DNA from: an uncultured Ezakiella sp.
GTDB taxonomy: Bacteria; Bacillota; Clostridia; Tissierellales; Peptoniphilaceae
DNA: 64,000 nt
Assembly (NCBI RefSeq): GCF_943913045.1
Contig: NZ_CALTVH010000004.1
Location: 62,001-126,000, forward strand
Direction: 5' to 3'
Of this stretch, positions 45,330 to 54,759 are shown piece after piece; within the stretch, counting starts at the first letter, position 1, and the number at the start of each line of letters is the position of its first letter. A program made the translations under genes and the position numbers. Below the pieces are notes generated by a model that worked only from the letters and a program-made list of their open reading frames with translations, searched no databases and was not told the origin of the DNA.

Positions 45330-46673
45330 TTATTGATACAAGTCTGTTGGTGCATCCACCTTTGCCAGCGGCAAAAATTTAGTATTTTCGCCCTTGTAAA
45401 CCAGCTTAACAGTACCCGTCGGACCGTTTCTGTGCTTGGCAATTATGACTTCTCCAATTCCCCTGTCCTCTGAATCGGGATTGTAGTACTCATCACGATA
45501 CAAAAACAAAACTACGTCTGCGTCTTGTTCAATGGCCCCTGACTCACGAAGGTCGGATAGGATTGGCCTGTGGTTGGTCCTTTGCTCTGGGGCACGCGAC
45601 AATTGTGAAAGGGCAATTACTGGCACATCAAGTTCCTTGGCCATAGCCTTGAGGCCACGAGAAATTTTAGAAATTTCCAAAGTCCTATTTTCATTTTGGC
45701 CACCCGCTTCCATTAATTGCAAGTAGTCGATTACAACCAGGTCAAGACCTTGCTCTAGCTTGAGCCTTCTAAGCTTGGCCCTCATCTCTTGGACGCTAGT
45801 CCCACTCATATCGTCGATGTACAAATTATTTTGTGAAAAATCCACCAGGGTCTTTGAAATTCTCTTCCAGTCTTCAACCTTTAAGTCCCCTTGGATAAGA
45901 TTTGACAAAGAAATATTGGTCAGCTGCGAATAAATTCTAAGGGCAAGCTGGGTTTTGGACATTTCCAAAGAAAAAATAGCGACCGTTTTTTTATTTTGGG
46001 CAGCATTTACCGCAAAGTTTACGCCTAGTGCAGTCTTACCCATAGATGGTCTGGCCGCAAGCAAAATCAAATCGCTCTTTTGAAAACCAGATAGCATGTC
46101 GTCTATATCTTTAAAGCCAGTGGAAAGACCTGATAAGGCTCCCTTGAGCTTGGCCCTATTGGCAAGATCTTCGCTGGATTCTTTGAGGATGCCGCCAATG
46201 TGCTTGAGGTCGTCATCGCTCGATTTTAAACCCAGATTTAAAATCATATTCTCAGCTTCGCCAATGGTTTCCACCGCTTGGCCCTTGGCTTCAAGGGCTT
46301 GGATTTTTATCTCGTCAGCAATGCCAGCCAGCCGCCTAAAGAGATATTTTTCGTGGACAATTTCAGCCAAATCTTTTTGCCTGGCCCCAGTTACGTATGA
46401 AGATCCAACTTCTGCAATGTATTGTGGGCCACCAGCCATTTCCAAAGCGTCCATGGCCTTTAGCTCTTCGGCTATACTAACCCTGTTTATGGACTTGCCC
46501 CTGCTGGCCAAAGACATAATGGCCTTGTACATAAGCTTGTTACGTTTGTGGTAAAATTCCTCTTCGTTTTTAATAATCTCCAGGGCTACATCCACACTCT
46601 CGGCGTCATTTATCATATTTGCAATTACATTAATCTCCGCATCCAAGGATTCTGGCAGAGTAAAATCTTGCAT
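45330..46673 (-). CDS. dnaB: Replicative DNA helicase
   Basis: 447 aa hexameric helicase. N-terminal primase-interacting domain (PESLDAEINVIANMINDAES), then a RecA-like motor: Walker A ARPSMGKTALGVN, FSLEMSKTQLALR, Walker B LVVIDYLQLM, and LRESGAIEQDADVVLFLYRD. The order gdpP-rplI-dnaB is conserved in Firmicutes. Its start overlaps the rplI stop by one base. Confidence 0.97.
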   Translation of the reverse strand: MQDFTLPESLDAEINVIANMINDAESVDVALEIIKNEEEFYHKRNKLMYKAIMSLASRGKSINRVSIAEELKAMDALEMAGGPQYIAEVGSSYVTGARQKDLAEIVHEKYLFRRLAGIADEIKIQALEAKGQAVETIGEAENMILNLGLKSSDDDLKHIGGILKESSEDLANRAKLKGALSGLSTGFKDIDDMLSGFQKSDLILLAARPSMGKTALGVNFAVNAAQNKKTVAIFSLEMSKTQLALRIYSQLTNISLSNLIQGDLKVEDWKRISKTLVDFSQNNLYIDDMSGTSVQEMRAKLRRLKLEQGLDLVVIDYLQLMEAGGQNENRTLEISKISRGLKAMAKELDVPVIALSQLSRAPEQRTNHRPILSDLRESGAIEQDADVVLFLYRDEYYNPDSEDRGIGEVIIAKHRNGPTGTVKLVYKGENTKFLPLAKVDAPTDLYQ

Positions 46674-47116
46674 TAGATTACAACCTCCAATTTTACCTTG
46701 GCATTTGTTGCCCCATAGAGTTTAACTGTGACTTCGTAATCGCCAGTCTCTTTGATTGGTGATTTTAAATCAATCTTCTTTCTATCTATATCCAGGCCTA
46801 GGTCTTCTTTGATTGCATCGGCAATTTCTGGACTGTTAACAGATCCAAATAATTTGCCTGAGCTGCCGCCCTTCCATTTAATAATTATTTTTTTCTTTTC
46901 CAAGGCCTTTTTCATTTCCTCAGCTTGGGCCTTGTTTTCAGCATCAAGTCTTTTTAATTCGGCTTGTTCAGCTTCCCATTCTTTCATATTTTCAGGAGTT
47001 GCCTCGATGGCTAAGTTTTTTGGGAAGAGGGCATTTCTCGCATAACCTGGTTTAACTTCCTTGATCTCACCCTTCTTTCCAATTTTTTTAACATCTTCAA
47101 TTAGTATTACTTTCAT
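46673..47116 (-). CDS. rplI: 50S ribosomal protein L9
   Basis: 147 aa (an ATG three bases earlier is an equal option). The N-terminal RNA-binding domain MKVILIEDVKKIGKKGEIKE and NALFPKNLAIEATPEN, the long connecting helix rich in E, A and K, and the C-terminal domain beginning GKLFGSVNSPEIADAI are all in place. GGAGG precedes the start; it overlaps the gdpP end by 20 bases. Confidence 0.97.
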   Translation of the reverse strand: MKVILIEDVKKIGKKGEIKEVKPGYARNALFPKNLAIEATPENMKEWEAEQAELKRLDAENKAQAEEMKKALEKKKIIIKWKGGSSGKLFGSVNSPEIADAIKEDLGLDIDRKKIDLKSPIKETGDYEVTVKLYGATNAKVKLEVVI

Positions 47117-49106
47117 CATTTTCCTCCTTTATATACTGGTCAATTGCGTCTTTAATTTTTTCTTTAACTTCATCAATTGTCCCCTCAACCCTTGCACCTG
47201 CTTGGGCAATGTGGCCGCCACCGCCAAGGGCCTCCATAATTAGTTGGACAGAGACCTGCCCCATGGACCTGGCACTTATGTGGACCATGTTGTCAATCTG
47301 TGCCATTACAAAGCTGGCCTTGACTCCTTCGATTTTGAGAAGATCGTCGCTGGCTTGGGCTGCGGTTAAAATTGCCTCGTTGCCTTCGTTTTTGGTCATG
47401 GAAATTGCAAAGTGGTCCTTGTAAATTTCCACAGATTCAACTGCCTTGGCCTTGTTGACAAAGGTATCGAAGTCATCCCTAAATAAAAGTTTGACTTCTT
47501 CTGGGTCTGCACCCATACGTGTGAGTAGGCCTGCAGCTTCAAAAGTCCTTAGGCCTGTTTGAGTTGTAAAGTTTTTGGTATCTAACATAATCCCCGCCAT
47601 AAGAGCCGAAGACTCAAAGTGGGATAGCTTTTTGTCATCTATCATGTATTGGAGAATTTCTGCAACCAACTCACTGGCAGATGAAGCGTGTGGCTCCAAG
47701 TATACAAGTGCTGGATTGTCTATAAATTCATCCGACCTTCTGTGGTGGTCGATAATTACAATATTGTCTGCCTTTTCACTTAACTCTTTGCTAGGAGATA
47801 AGGAAGGCTTGTGGTGGTCAGTTAAGATTAATAAATCGCCTTTCTTATATGACTTCAGCGCATCATCAGGCGTGATAATGGAATCATACATGACCTTTGA
47901 TTCAGCCTTCATCAGATCCATTATACTGGTTACTGCCTCAGTGTCGTCATCCAAAATCAGTCTGGCATTCTTTTCTCTGAGCTGGACAATAGCCATGATT
48001 CCCACAGCTGATCCAATTGCATCCATATCAGGGTTCTTGTGGCCAGAAACGTAAATATTATCCGCTTGATCAATGAGTTCCTTGAGGGCATAGCCGATTA
48101 CACGGGCCTTGACCTTGGTATGCTTTTGCACAGCCTTGGTCTTGCCGCCAAAGTATTCATAGCCGTTTTCGCCAACGCATACTGCCTGATCGCCACCACG
48201 GCCCAGGGCGATATCAATAGCTGACCTGGCCTTGACGAATTTTTCGTTAGGATTTTCTCCCAGGTCGCAAACGCCAATGGAAAGCGTCAGTGGAATTGTA
48301 TTTTCAAATTCCAACTCACGAATGGTATCTAAGATATTAAATTTTTTTGCCTTTATCTTGTTCAAGGAATCCCTATCGGCAATTACCAAATATTTATCGT
48401 TGTCGTATTTTCTTACGATAGCATTATGAGATGTAAAGTAATCGACGATGGTCGTGTCCACAGTCGATGATACCTTGGTCCTTAGAGCTTCGTCACCGCC
48501 TGACTTGGCCTCGTCAAGATTGTCCACAAAGACAACCATAACTGCAAGGGCGTCTTGGTTGTAGGCTTTTTCAAGCTCTCGATTCTTGGTCACGTCTAGC
48601 ATATAGACGATGTACCTATCCAGCTTGCCATGGTCAAAAACCTTGTCGCTTCTGACCAAATAATACTTGTCCTTGTAAGAAATATTAAAAGATTTTTGGT
48701 CTTTTTCAAGTTCGCTTAGGGTGATAGCAGGGATTAGCTCATTTAATTTTGCATTCCTGTCTATTTCACCAACAATCTCACTAAAGGGCGAGTTTTGCCA
48801 GGTGATAACTCCCGACTTATCAGTCATTACTAATGGAAAAGGCATCCTAAAAATAGCGTGCATGGTCACCGATTCGAATTCTTCAGATTCTTTGGACTTT
48901 TCAGATTCTAGGGCGCTTAATTTACTCTCGTGGTCTCTGATATCATAAGTAATTAAAAATGCAAGTGTTACAATCAAAAGACCTGCAAGTATTGGTTCCA
49001 AAAAAACTAAAATTACAGTGACTACTATTGCCAGTAAAATATATTGATATGAAAAACGAAAATATTTGTTTACTCCAAATTTCGTTAGTTCCCAAAAGTT
49101 CTTCAT
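47097..49106 (-). CDS. gdpP: Cyclic-di-AMP phosphodiesterase GdpP
   Basis: 669 aa from ATG 49106 (GGAGG four bases upstream). Two N-terminal membrane spans (about 20-55), a PAS domain, a degenerate GGDEF domain, and a C-terminal DHH/DHHA1 module with GHKNPDMDAIGSAVG, TDHHKP, VIDHHRRSDEF and the GGGGHIAQAGA motif. It breaks down c-di-AMP, which controls potassium and cell-wall homeostasis. First gene of gdpP-rplI-dnaB. Confidence 0.95.
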   Translation of the reverse strand: MKNFWELTKFGVNKYFRFSYQYILLAIVVTVILVFLEPILAGLLIVTLAFLITYDIRDHESKLSALESEKSKESEEFESVTMHAIFRMPFPLVMTDKSGVITWQNSPFSEIVGEIDRNAKLNELIPAITLSELEKDQKSFNISYKDKYYLVRSDKVFDHGKLDRYIVYMLDVTKNRELEKAYNQDALAVMVVFVDNLDEAKSGGDEALRTKVSSTVDTTIVDYFTSHNAIVRKYDNDKYLVIADRDSLNKIKAKKFNILDTIRELEFENTIPLTLSIGVCDLGENPNEKFVKARSAIDIALGRGGDQAVCVGENGYEYFGGKTKAVQKHTKVKARVIGYALKELIDQADNIYVSGHKNPDMDAIGSAVGIMAIVQLREKNARLILDDDTEAVTSIMDLMKAESKVMYDSIITPDDALKSYKKGDLLILTDHHKPSLSPSKELSEKADNIVIIDHHRRSDEFIDNPALVYLEPHASSASELVAEILQYMIDDKKLSHFESSALMAGIMLDTKNFTTQTGLRTFEAAGLLTRMGADPEEVKLLFRDDFDTFVNKAKAVESVEIYKDHFAISMTKNEGNEAILTAAQASDDLLKIEGVKASFVMAQIDNMVHISARSMGQVSVQLIMEALGGGGHIAQAGARVEGTIDEVKEKIKDAIDQYIKEENDESNTN

Positions 49107-49157
49107 AAATCCTCCTATATATAATCTCATTATACAATAGAGGAATCTTTATTTCAA

Positions 49158-49187
49158 GCAAAAAGCCCGCTTTGAATTTAGCGGGCT
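49158..49187 (-). terminator. Terminator of the mre-mrdA-rng unit
   Basis: Minus-strand stem AGCCCGCT / AGCGGGCT (49187-49180 with 49171-49164), eight-base loop, then TTTTTG; ten bases after the stop. Confidence 0.85.
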
Positions 49188-49197
49188 CCCTGTGAAT

Positions 49198-50145
49198 TTA
49201 TATTCCCATTATTTTATTTATTAGATCTTGGTCAATATATTTTCTGCCAGTCTTCCTACGAGTGATTTCCATAAGCTCAAGCCTCGTTATATCATGAAAA
49301 TAATAGCCTTCGTATTTTAAAAGTTCTCTAGCAGTTTTAATAAATTTTCCATAGTCTTTCATCTTTAAGATATCAATCAAAATCATTCCCTCGATATTTC
49401 TTAAAGTCAAAATCCTAATGGTCTCAAGCAAAAGTTTTTCATTTAATCCTAAGTGATTGAGTTCGCGATTGTAGGACTTGCTGTAGTCGTCTGTGTTAAA
49501 GTCCACAAAAGTAAAGTGGTCCTGCCTATCTATAATCAGGCTGCCAGATTCACAGTCAACGATCCTCCCCTTAATTTCAGGAGTGTTTTGCAAGGCCCTT
49601 AGCATGGCCTCATAGTCTCCCGATTCTTCCTTGTGCTTTTCAATATACTTTTGGCTCTCACAGCTTTCATGGTAGACTACCTTTGGTATGGGGAGTCTAG
49701 ATTTTTCTTTTAAAATCTCCTCCCAGGTCGACTTCATCTCCTTGGCTAAAGTTGGGTCATAAGCTTTTGCCTTTACGGGAAAGCCTGTGATTTTTTCCAT
49801 ATCATTTTTATAAAAATCTTTTCCAAGAGGAAATCCAATAGCTCCTTTAGTTTTTATTTTTATATTGCGGTCCAGCTTGTAACCCTTTTCACCTGATGGT
49901 TTCTTGCGGACATTGAAGAAATAATCTTCGCCTGCTTTTAGGTCTGCCGCATTGTAAAATCCGTCCTCGCCATCCAGCTGTACAAAAGAGAAATTGCGAT
50001 TGGCATCCACTTGTTTTACGCGAGCGTGAACTATAGACCCAACCTCTATTTCATTTTTATCCTCTACAAAAATACGACGAACTTTGTCGTCGTATATAAT
50101 TGTATAGGTCATATTATCTTTTTCGTCTTCGATTTTAAAATACAT
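49198..50145 (-). CDS. Short RNase E/G-family ribonuclease
   Basis: 315 aa. Residues about 30-90 look like an S1-type RNA-binding domain (VGSIVHARVKQVDANRNFSF). The second half has the two RNase E/G catalytic stretches: TFVDFNTDDY and EGMILIDILKM, each with the metal-binding Asp. Bacterial RNase G is nearly 490 aa; here the protein stops soon after the second Asp, and no CxxC zinc-link is present, so tetramerisation as in RNase E seems unlikely. The start forms a TAATG overlap with the PBP2 stop. The usual Firmicute position is before rplU; here it ends the mre operon. Confidence 0.8.
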   Translation of the reverse strand: MYFKIEDEKDNMTYTIIYDDKVRRIFVEDKNEIEVGSIVHARVKQVDANRNFSFVQLDGEDGFYNAADLKAGEDYFFNVRKKPSGEKGYKLDRNIKIKTKGAIGFPLGKDFYKNDMEKITGFPVKAKAYDPTLAKEMKSTWEEILKEKSRLPIPKVVYHESCESQKYIEKHKEESGDYEAMLRALQNTPEIKGRIVDCESGSLIIDRQDHFTFVDFNTDDYSKSYNRELNHLGLNEKLLLETIRILTLRNIEGMILIDILKMKDYGKFIKTARELLKYEGYYFHDITRLELMEITRRKTGRKYIDQDLINKIMGI

Positions 50146-53100
50146 TATTCCACCAACCTATTTTCAAATGGCATGGAGTCTTTGACCTCTTCCCTATTCA
50201 TACCAAGGTACTCTGCCATCAAATCTCTGGCCATGGGGCCCGCGTTTGAACCAGTACCACCTTGGAATAATACAGAAGCGACCACAACTTCAGGGTCATC
50301 CGCCGGCGCATAGGAAACAAACCAAGCGAAGTCATCGTATTTAAGTCCAGTCGTAGGATTTGTCCCCTCACGTTGGGCCGTTCCCGTTTTGGATCCTGTC
50401 TTTACAGGGAAGTCTTGGAAAACCCTTCTGGATGTACCCGACCTACTTACCAGTTCCATACCGTGCATGAGTTCTGCATAGCCCTGAGGGTTTTTAATAT
50501 TGATCTTTTCCCCTTCTCTGGTCGGCCTGTAAACATCCCTGAGGCCGTCATCGGTTTTGACTGAGCTCAGGACAGTGGCCTTATTTTTTATACCGCCATT
50601 TACCAAAGTCGATACGTACTTGGCCATCTGCATGGTCGTAAGCGAGCTTGCACCTTGACCAATGGTTACGTTGATGGTATCTGCCAACGACCATTCGGCC
50701 TGGTTGATGTAATCGTACTTAATCCTATCAGCCAGTGGAATCTTTTGCCCAGGCACAGATTTTTCTGATACATAGCCCATGCGGTCCAGCCTGGTCACAA
50801 TTTCACTTTTGGTTAAGTTCCTACCCTCTTCGGCCCAGTTGGCAATGGTCTTTATATCTTCTTCTATATCTTCTTCAGTTTTTTCTTCTTCAAGAAAATC
50901 TTCTATATTTTCCTCTAAGAATTTTCTCAGATAAAATTTAATAGTAGTAACTTTTTTCTGCGGCTCTATAACTTCTCCCACAGCCTCACGTGGAATATTT
51001 ATTTCAATGCCAGTTGGCTCATTTAAACCAAAAACCTTGCCCGCATCTCTGATGTCATCAATATCGATCTTTGCAGTCAGCGGTTTGTTGTCTAACCTTT
51101 GGTTGACGCCAAGGGCAAGTGAATAAAAGTAATAGTTACATGAATGCTCGATGGCGTGAGCCAGGTCCACATCTCCGTGGCTAGCGTGAGATAGGGTCCA
51201 AGCCAAACAATTAAATTGGGTGTCACCAATCTTTACATAACCGCCATCGTAAATTCTTTCAAAGGGGTCTAGGCCATTTTGTAGGCCTGCAAAACCCGTT
51301 ATCATCTTAAATACAGAACCCGGCTGAACAGCTGTGCCCGTTGCAATATTTAAGAGGGGACGAGCAGCCAGTGGGTCGTCTTCGTCCTTTGGATGAAGGG
51401 CCTTCCAATCCGTTTCTGAAATTCCGGTCGAAAATAAATTTGGGTCGTATGCAGGGTAGGAGGCACTTGCCACCACCTCACCAGTCTTTGCGTTCATAAC
51501 TACAACAGCGCCTGCATTAGCGTGAATAAATGGCCTGGTCTTATCCAGTGTCCCGTCCATCTGATAGTCGCCCCATTTACTTTGCCAAAGGCCTTGAGTC
51601 CTCGTAAGCTCCAAGGTCCGCTTCAAATAATCTTCAGCCATTTTTTGCAGCTTGCTATCAATAGTCAGATATAGAGTATTGCCCGGCTTGGCACCAGTGA
51701 CATTTAAAACGTCAATAGTATTTCCAATGTAGTCGACCTCAACCATCTTTTCGCCATTGGTACCGTGCAGGTAATTTTCAAAATATTCTTCGACCCCAGT
51801 CTTTCCTATAAACTCATTTTTGTCATAGCCCTCTTCTTTAACATACTTTTCAATCTCAGACTTGGAAGAAATCTTGCCCATATAACCAAGTATGTGGGCC
51901 AGGGTGCTCCCTTGTGGATAGTATCTGATAGGCTCGACACTGATAAGAACGCCTATGTCCTCATCAATGTTCTCTTCGATCTTGGCAACAGTCCGGTCTT
52001 TTATGCCGTAGGATAAGTTTATAGGTTTATAAGCACTTTCACCCTGCAAGAATGATAGCTCATAAATATTTAAAATAGCCTTTGCCTCGTAATTTGAAAT
52101 CTCCTCGGGGATTTTGTAATAGCTCTTGGCCTTTTCAAACAAGTCCTCAACTGATGGAAGACCATCTTTCATTTCAGATTTTTTAAAAAATCTGCCATAT
52201 AAATTTTCTGTATCAATCTCAGATGTAAATTTAATTTCATTAGCCACAGAGATCCTGGGATTGATCCCTTGGCTCAAAAGTTCAGCCTGGACAACATTTC
52301 TGATATCCTCATCCAAGAGAAACTCATCCAGGTCTGCCGGAGTTAAAGAGCCAATCAAAGCCTTTGTAGGATCGCCCTTGACATCGTTTATATAACGATA
52401 AAAAACAGATTTTTTATCCTGGCTAATATAAATATCGATGTTTTCGTTCTTGCCCTGGCTCCTGTTTTTTTTCAAAAGAATTTCTCCAGGCACAAAGTCT
52501 CCGTCCTTGTAGGTCTTTTTGATAATGCCCTCCAAGGCAAAATTCCTGGCCAGGTAAAGATAAATTTCCTCTGCGGTCGAATTTATATCCAAGCCATCAT
52601 AGGCGCTTACAAATTTAACCCGGTTTTCATAGCCTTCTACTTCACTTTTTATGGCAATTGAAAGCATGCGGATATCTCCCAAGAGCTTGTGGTCACCTGC
52701 TATTTGAAATAAAATAGCCCTTGCGATTGGGTGATTCATAATCTTTCTCATAATATTCGTATCAGATTTAATAATACTTATCATCAGATCATCTGCAGAT
52801 AAATTTTCATCAAAGCCTTTTTCCATTAAAAAAGTCTTTAGCCTGAGCTCATTGGCCACAAAGTTTCCGTCCTCAATTGTAATTGGCAGGTCAACATACT
52901 TGGCCTTAACAGCATTTAAAGCCCTGTCCTTAACTGAAAACTTGTAATGGCCTGGATACTTTTTAAGGTCCATCTTGCCATTTATAAATTCCCTCAAAAT
53001 TTCTTCATTTTCAAAGAGGGATATCATATACTCGGTCGGACTCTTGTCAGTTTGCAAGTATTTGTCGGTGTCCTTGTAGATGTAGACATTCAAGTCCATG

Positions 53101-53465
53101 GGAAATTCGCCTTGGTAAAAGGCCCCGTCTTCTTCTAAGTACCTGATAAGCTTCAAGAGGTTTTCATTGCGTTTTTCCTTGTCCTTTTCATTTAAGAGCC
53201 TGTCCTTTTGAATTTGAACAGTAAAGGCTGGGATATTGCCTGCCAAAAGTCGGCCGTGGACGTCTCTGATTTCCCCTCTGGGCGCAGTCGTGTAGACCTT
53301 TCTGATCCTCCGCTGGTCAGCGACCTCCCTCATCTCGTCGCCCTTTATTATGGTCAGATAAAACATCCTGGCCAAAAGCACGACAAAAAATCCCAGGACT
53401 ACAATAAGTACTAGGTCCAACCTATTTTTTATGTTTGCCTTATTTTTAGACTTCAAAAAAATCAC
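50145..53465 (-). CDS. mrdA: Penicillin-binding protein 2 (MrdA-type transpeptidase), greatly extended
   Basis: 1106 aa against the usual 630-720. One membrane span (about 15-38), then APRGEIRDVHGRLLAGN typical of class B PBPs. The transpeptidase motifs are Ser717-Val-Phe-Lys720 (active serine), Ser775-Cys-Asn777 and Lys1026-Thr-Gly-Thr1029. Extra length comes from a pedestal region of over 500 residues (80-590) and an acidic insert (about 835-920) between SCN and KTG. The start is either GTG 53465 (GTGA overlap with mreD) or TTG 53456. It crosslinks lateral-wall peptidoglycan with MreC/MreD. Confidence 0.93.
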   Translation of the reverse strand: MIFLKSKNKANIKNRLDLVLIVVLGFFVVLLARMFYLTIIKGDEMREVADQRRIRKVYTTAPRGEIRDVHGRLLAGNIPAFTVQIQKDRLLNEKDKEKRNENLLKLIRYLEEDGAFYQGEFPMDLNVYIYKDTDKYLQTDKSPTEYMISLFENEEILREFINGKMDLKKYPGHYKFSVKDRALNAVKAKYVDLPITIEDGNFVANELRLKTFLMEKGFDENLSADDLMISIIKSDTNIMRKIMNHPIARAILFQIAGDHKLLGDIRMLSIAIKSEVEGYENRVKFVSAYDGLDINSTAEEIYLYLARNFALEGIIKKTYKDGDFVPGEILLKKNRSQGKNENIDIYISQDKKSVFYRYINDVKGDPTKALIGSLTPADLDEFLLDEDIRNVVQAELLSQGINPRISVANEIKFTSEIDTENLYGRFFKKSEMKDGLPSVEDLFEKAKSYYKIPEEISNYEAKAILNIYELSFLQGESAYKPINLSYGIKDRTVAKIEENIDEDIGVLISVEPIRYYPQGSTLAHILGYMGKISSKSEIEKYVKEEGYDKNEFIGKTGVEEYFENYLHGTNGEKMVEVDYIGNTIDVLNVTGAKPGNTLYLTIDSKLQKMAEDYLKRTLELTRTQGLWQSKWGDYQMDGTLDKTRPFIHANAGAVVVMNAKTGEVVASASYPAYDPNLFSTGISETDWKALHPKDEDDPLAARPLLNIATGTAVQPGSVFKMITGFAGLQNGLDPFERIYDGGYVKIGDTQFNCLAWTLSHASHGDVDLAHAIEHSCNYYFYSLALGVNQRLDNKPLTAKIDIDDIRDAGKVFGLNEPTGIEINIPREAVGEVIEPQKKVTTIKFYLRKFLEENIEDFLEEEKTEEDIEEDIKTIANWAEEGRNLTKSEIVTRLDRMGYVSEKSVPGQKIPLADRIKYDYINQAEWSLADTINVTIGQGASSLTTMQMAKYVSTLVNGGIKNKATVLSSVKTDDGLRDVYRPTREGEKINIKNPQGYAELMHGMELVSRSGTSRRVFQDFPVKTGSKTGTAQREGTNPTTGLKYDDFAWFVSYAPADDPEVVVASVLFQGGTGSNAGPMARDLMAEYLGMNREEVKDSMPFENRLVE

Positions 53466-53932
53466 CTTCTAGCAAGATATATCTTGGTAAATCTACTTGC
53501 AAAAATAGAATATAACATCATAATTGGAATCTCCAAAGAGAAGATTGAGTTTAAGAGAACTTGAAATTCCAAGTTCTCGCCAACAGCATTTATAATAATA
53601 AAATACAAAAATTGGTAGAGGGTTCCGGCTAAGAGCGTTAATGTGAAAACTACAAAGCCAGACCTACTTGAAAAGCTCTCCTTAAAGCTGGACAAAAAGT
53701 GCGCCAGGGCAAAGAAAATGAGAGTCCTAGCCCCAAAGCCCTTGATAAAATAAAGATCCAGGACCAGGCCAGCGGCCAGAGCAAATATAGATGCTTCTTT
53801 TTTCTCACACATAATGGCTATTGCAATTATCACCGGCAAAAATAATTCCGGTATAGCATGAGTCGGAAAGAGCCCCGGTAAAAATCCAATTTGTAGGATT
53901 AGGGTGATTGCAAAGATTAAAACAAAATACAT
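53462..53932 (-). CDS. mreD: Rod shape-determining protein MreD
   Basis: 156 aa with five hydrophobic segments, starting MYFVLIFAITLILQIGFLPG. Diagnostic: the central AAGLVLDLYFIKGFGARTLIFF stretch. Part of the elongasome scaffold, in the fixed order mreC-mreD-PBP2. Its start overlaps the mreC stop by one base. Confidence 0.88.
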   Translation of the reverse strand: MYFVLIFAITLILQIGFLPGLFPTHAIPELFLPVIIAIAIMCEKKEASIFALAAGLVLDLYFIKGFGARTLIFFALAHFLSSFKESFSSRSGFVVFTLTLLAGTLYQFLYFIIINAVGENLEFQVLLNSIFSLEIPIMMLYSIFASRFTKIYLARR

Positions 53933-54759
53933 TACTTCACCACAAAAACCTTGGTAATATTACGGGTGTCAACTGCCGGCTTGATGTAAATATTTTTCTT
54001 TAAATTACTTTCATCAGTTTCAACCCGGTCGACCACCCCAACCATAACGCCTTCCTTGTAGACCTCGCCCATGCCCGAAGTGAGAATGGTGTCGCCCACA
54101 ATGATATCTGAATTGCGGTCGTACATGTAGCCTTCCAGGAGGCCGTTTTTCATGCCAGTAATTATACCGCCATCTCCTGACCGCATGTTTTTAATGGCAA
54201 CCTTGTTCTTTTCGCTATTAATAGTTGTGACATTGGCATAGTCGTAGCCAATTTCAGAAATCTTGCCCACAAGGCCTTCAATTGCATCGCCCTCTTCACC
54301 AGCAGCGATTACAATTGTGTCATTTAGCTTGAGGCCCTGGTGGGACCCACGATTGATTTTAAAAAGATCAAACCAATTACCAGGTGCCCTTGCCACAATT
54401 TTTGCAGGCACCAGGTCACGATTTGTAGTCTCCAATAGTTCGTACTCGCGCTTGATAGCGTCGCTCTTCACAATAGTCGAGTAGAGCTTGCGGTTTTCCT
54501 CTTCCAAAACAGCAATTTTTATGCGAAGCTTTTCTAGCTCATCGGTGTCTTGGGTCTTGAAAAGTTTTTTTGCACCGCCATTTATCTTTAGGCCGGCATC
54601 CCTAAAAAAATTGCTTACAGGGCTAATAGCCTTACCCATCAAATTTAAAACTTTGGAATTGGACTTTACCAGCTTAGGACCAGCAATAGTAATCCCAACA
54701 AGGGCCAAAAATATCAGCCACATTATTAATTTTTTATAATTTCTATTAGAAAAATTCAC
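53932..54759 (-). CDS. mreC: Rod shape-determining protein MreC
   Basis: 275 aa. One N-terminal membrane span (about 10-30), a coiled coil (about 70-100: DTDELEKLRIKIAVLEEENR), then the beta-rich extracellular domain with VPAKIVARAPGNWFDLFKIN, GLVGKISEIGYDYANV and the C-terminal GEVYKEGVMVGVVDRVETDE. It links cytoplasmic filaments to PBP2. Note that mreB, normally directly upstream, is absent: radC adjoins mreC without a gap. Confidence 0.93.
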   Translation of the reverse strand: MNFSNRNYKKLIMWLIFLALVGITIAGPKLVKSNSKVLNLMGKAISPVSNFFRDAGLKINGGAKKLFKTQDTDELEKLRIKIAVLEEENRKLYSTIVKSDAIKREYELLETTNRDLVPAKIVARAPGNWFDLFKINRGSHQGLKLNDTIVIAAGEEGDAIEGLVGKISEIGYDYANVTTINSEKNKVAIKNMRSGDGGIITGMKNGLLEGYMYDRNSDIIVGDTILTSGMGEVYKEGVMVGVVDRVETDESNLKKNIYIKPAVDTRNITKVFVVK

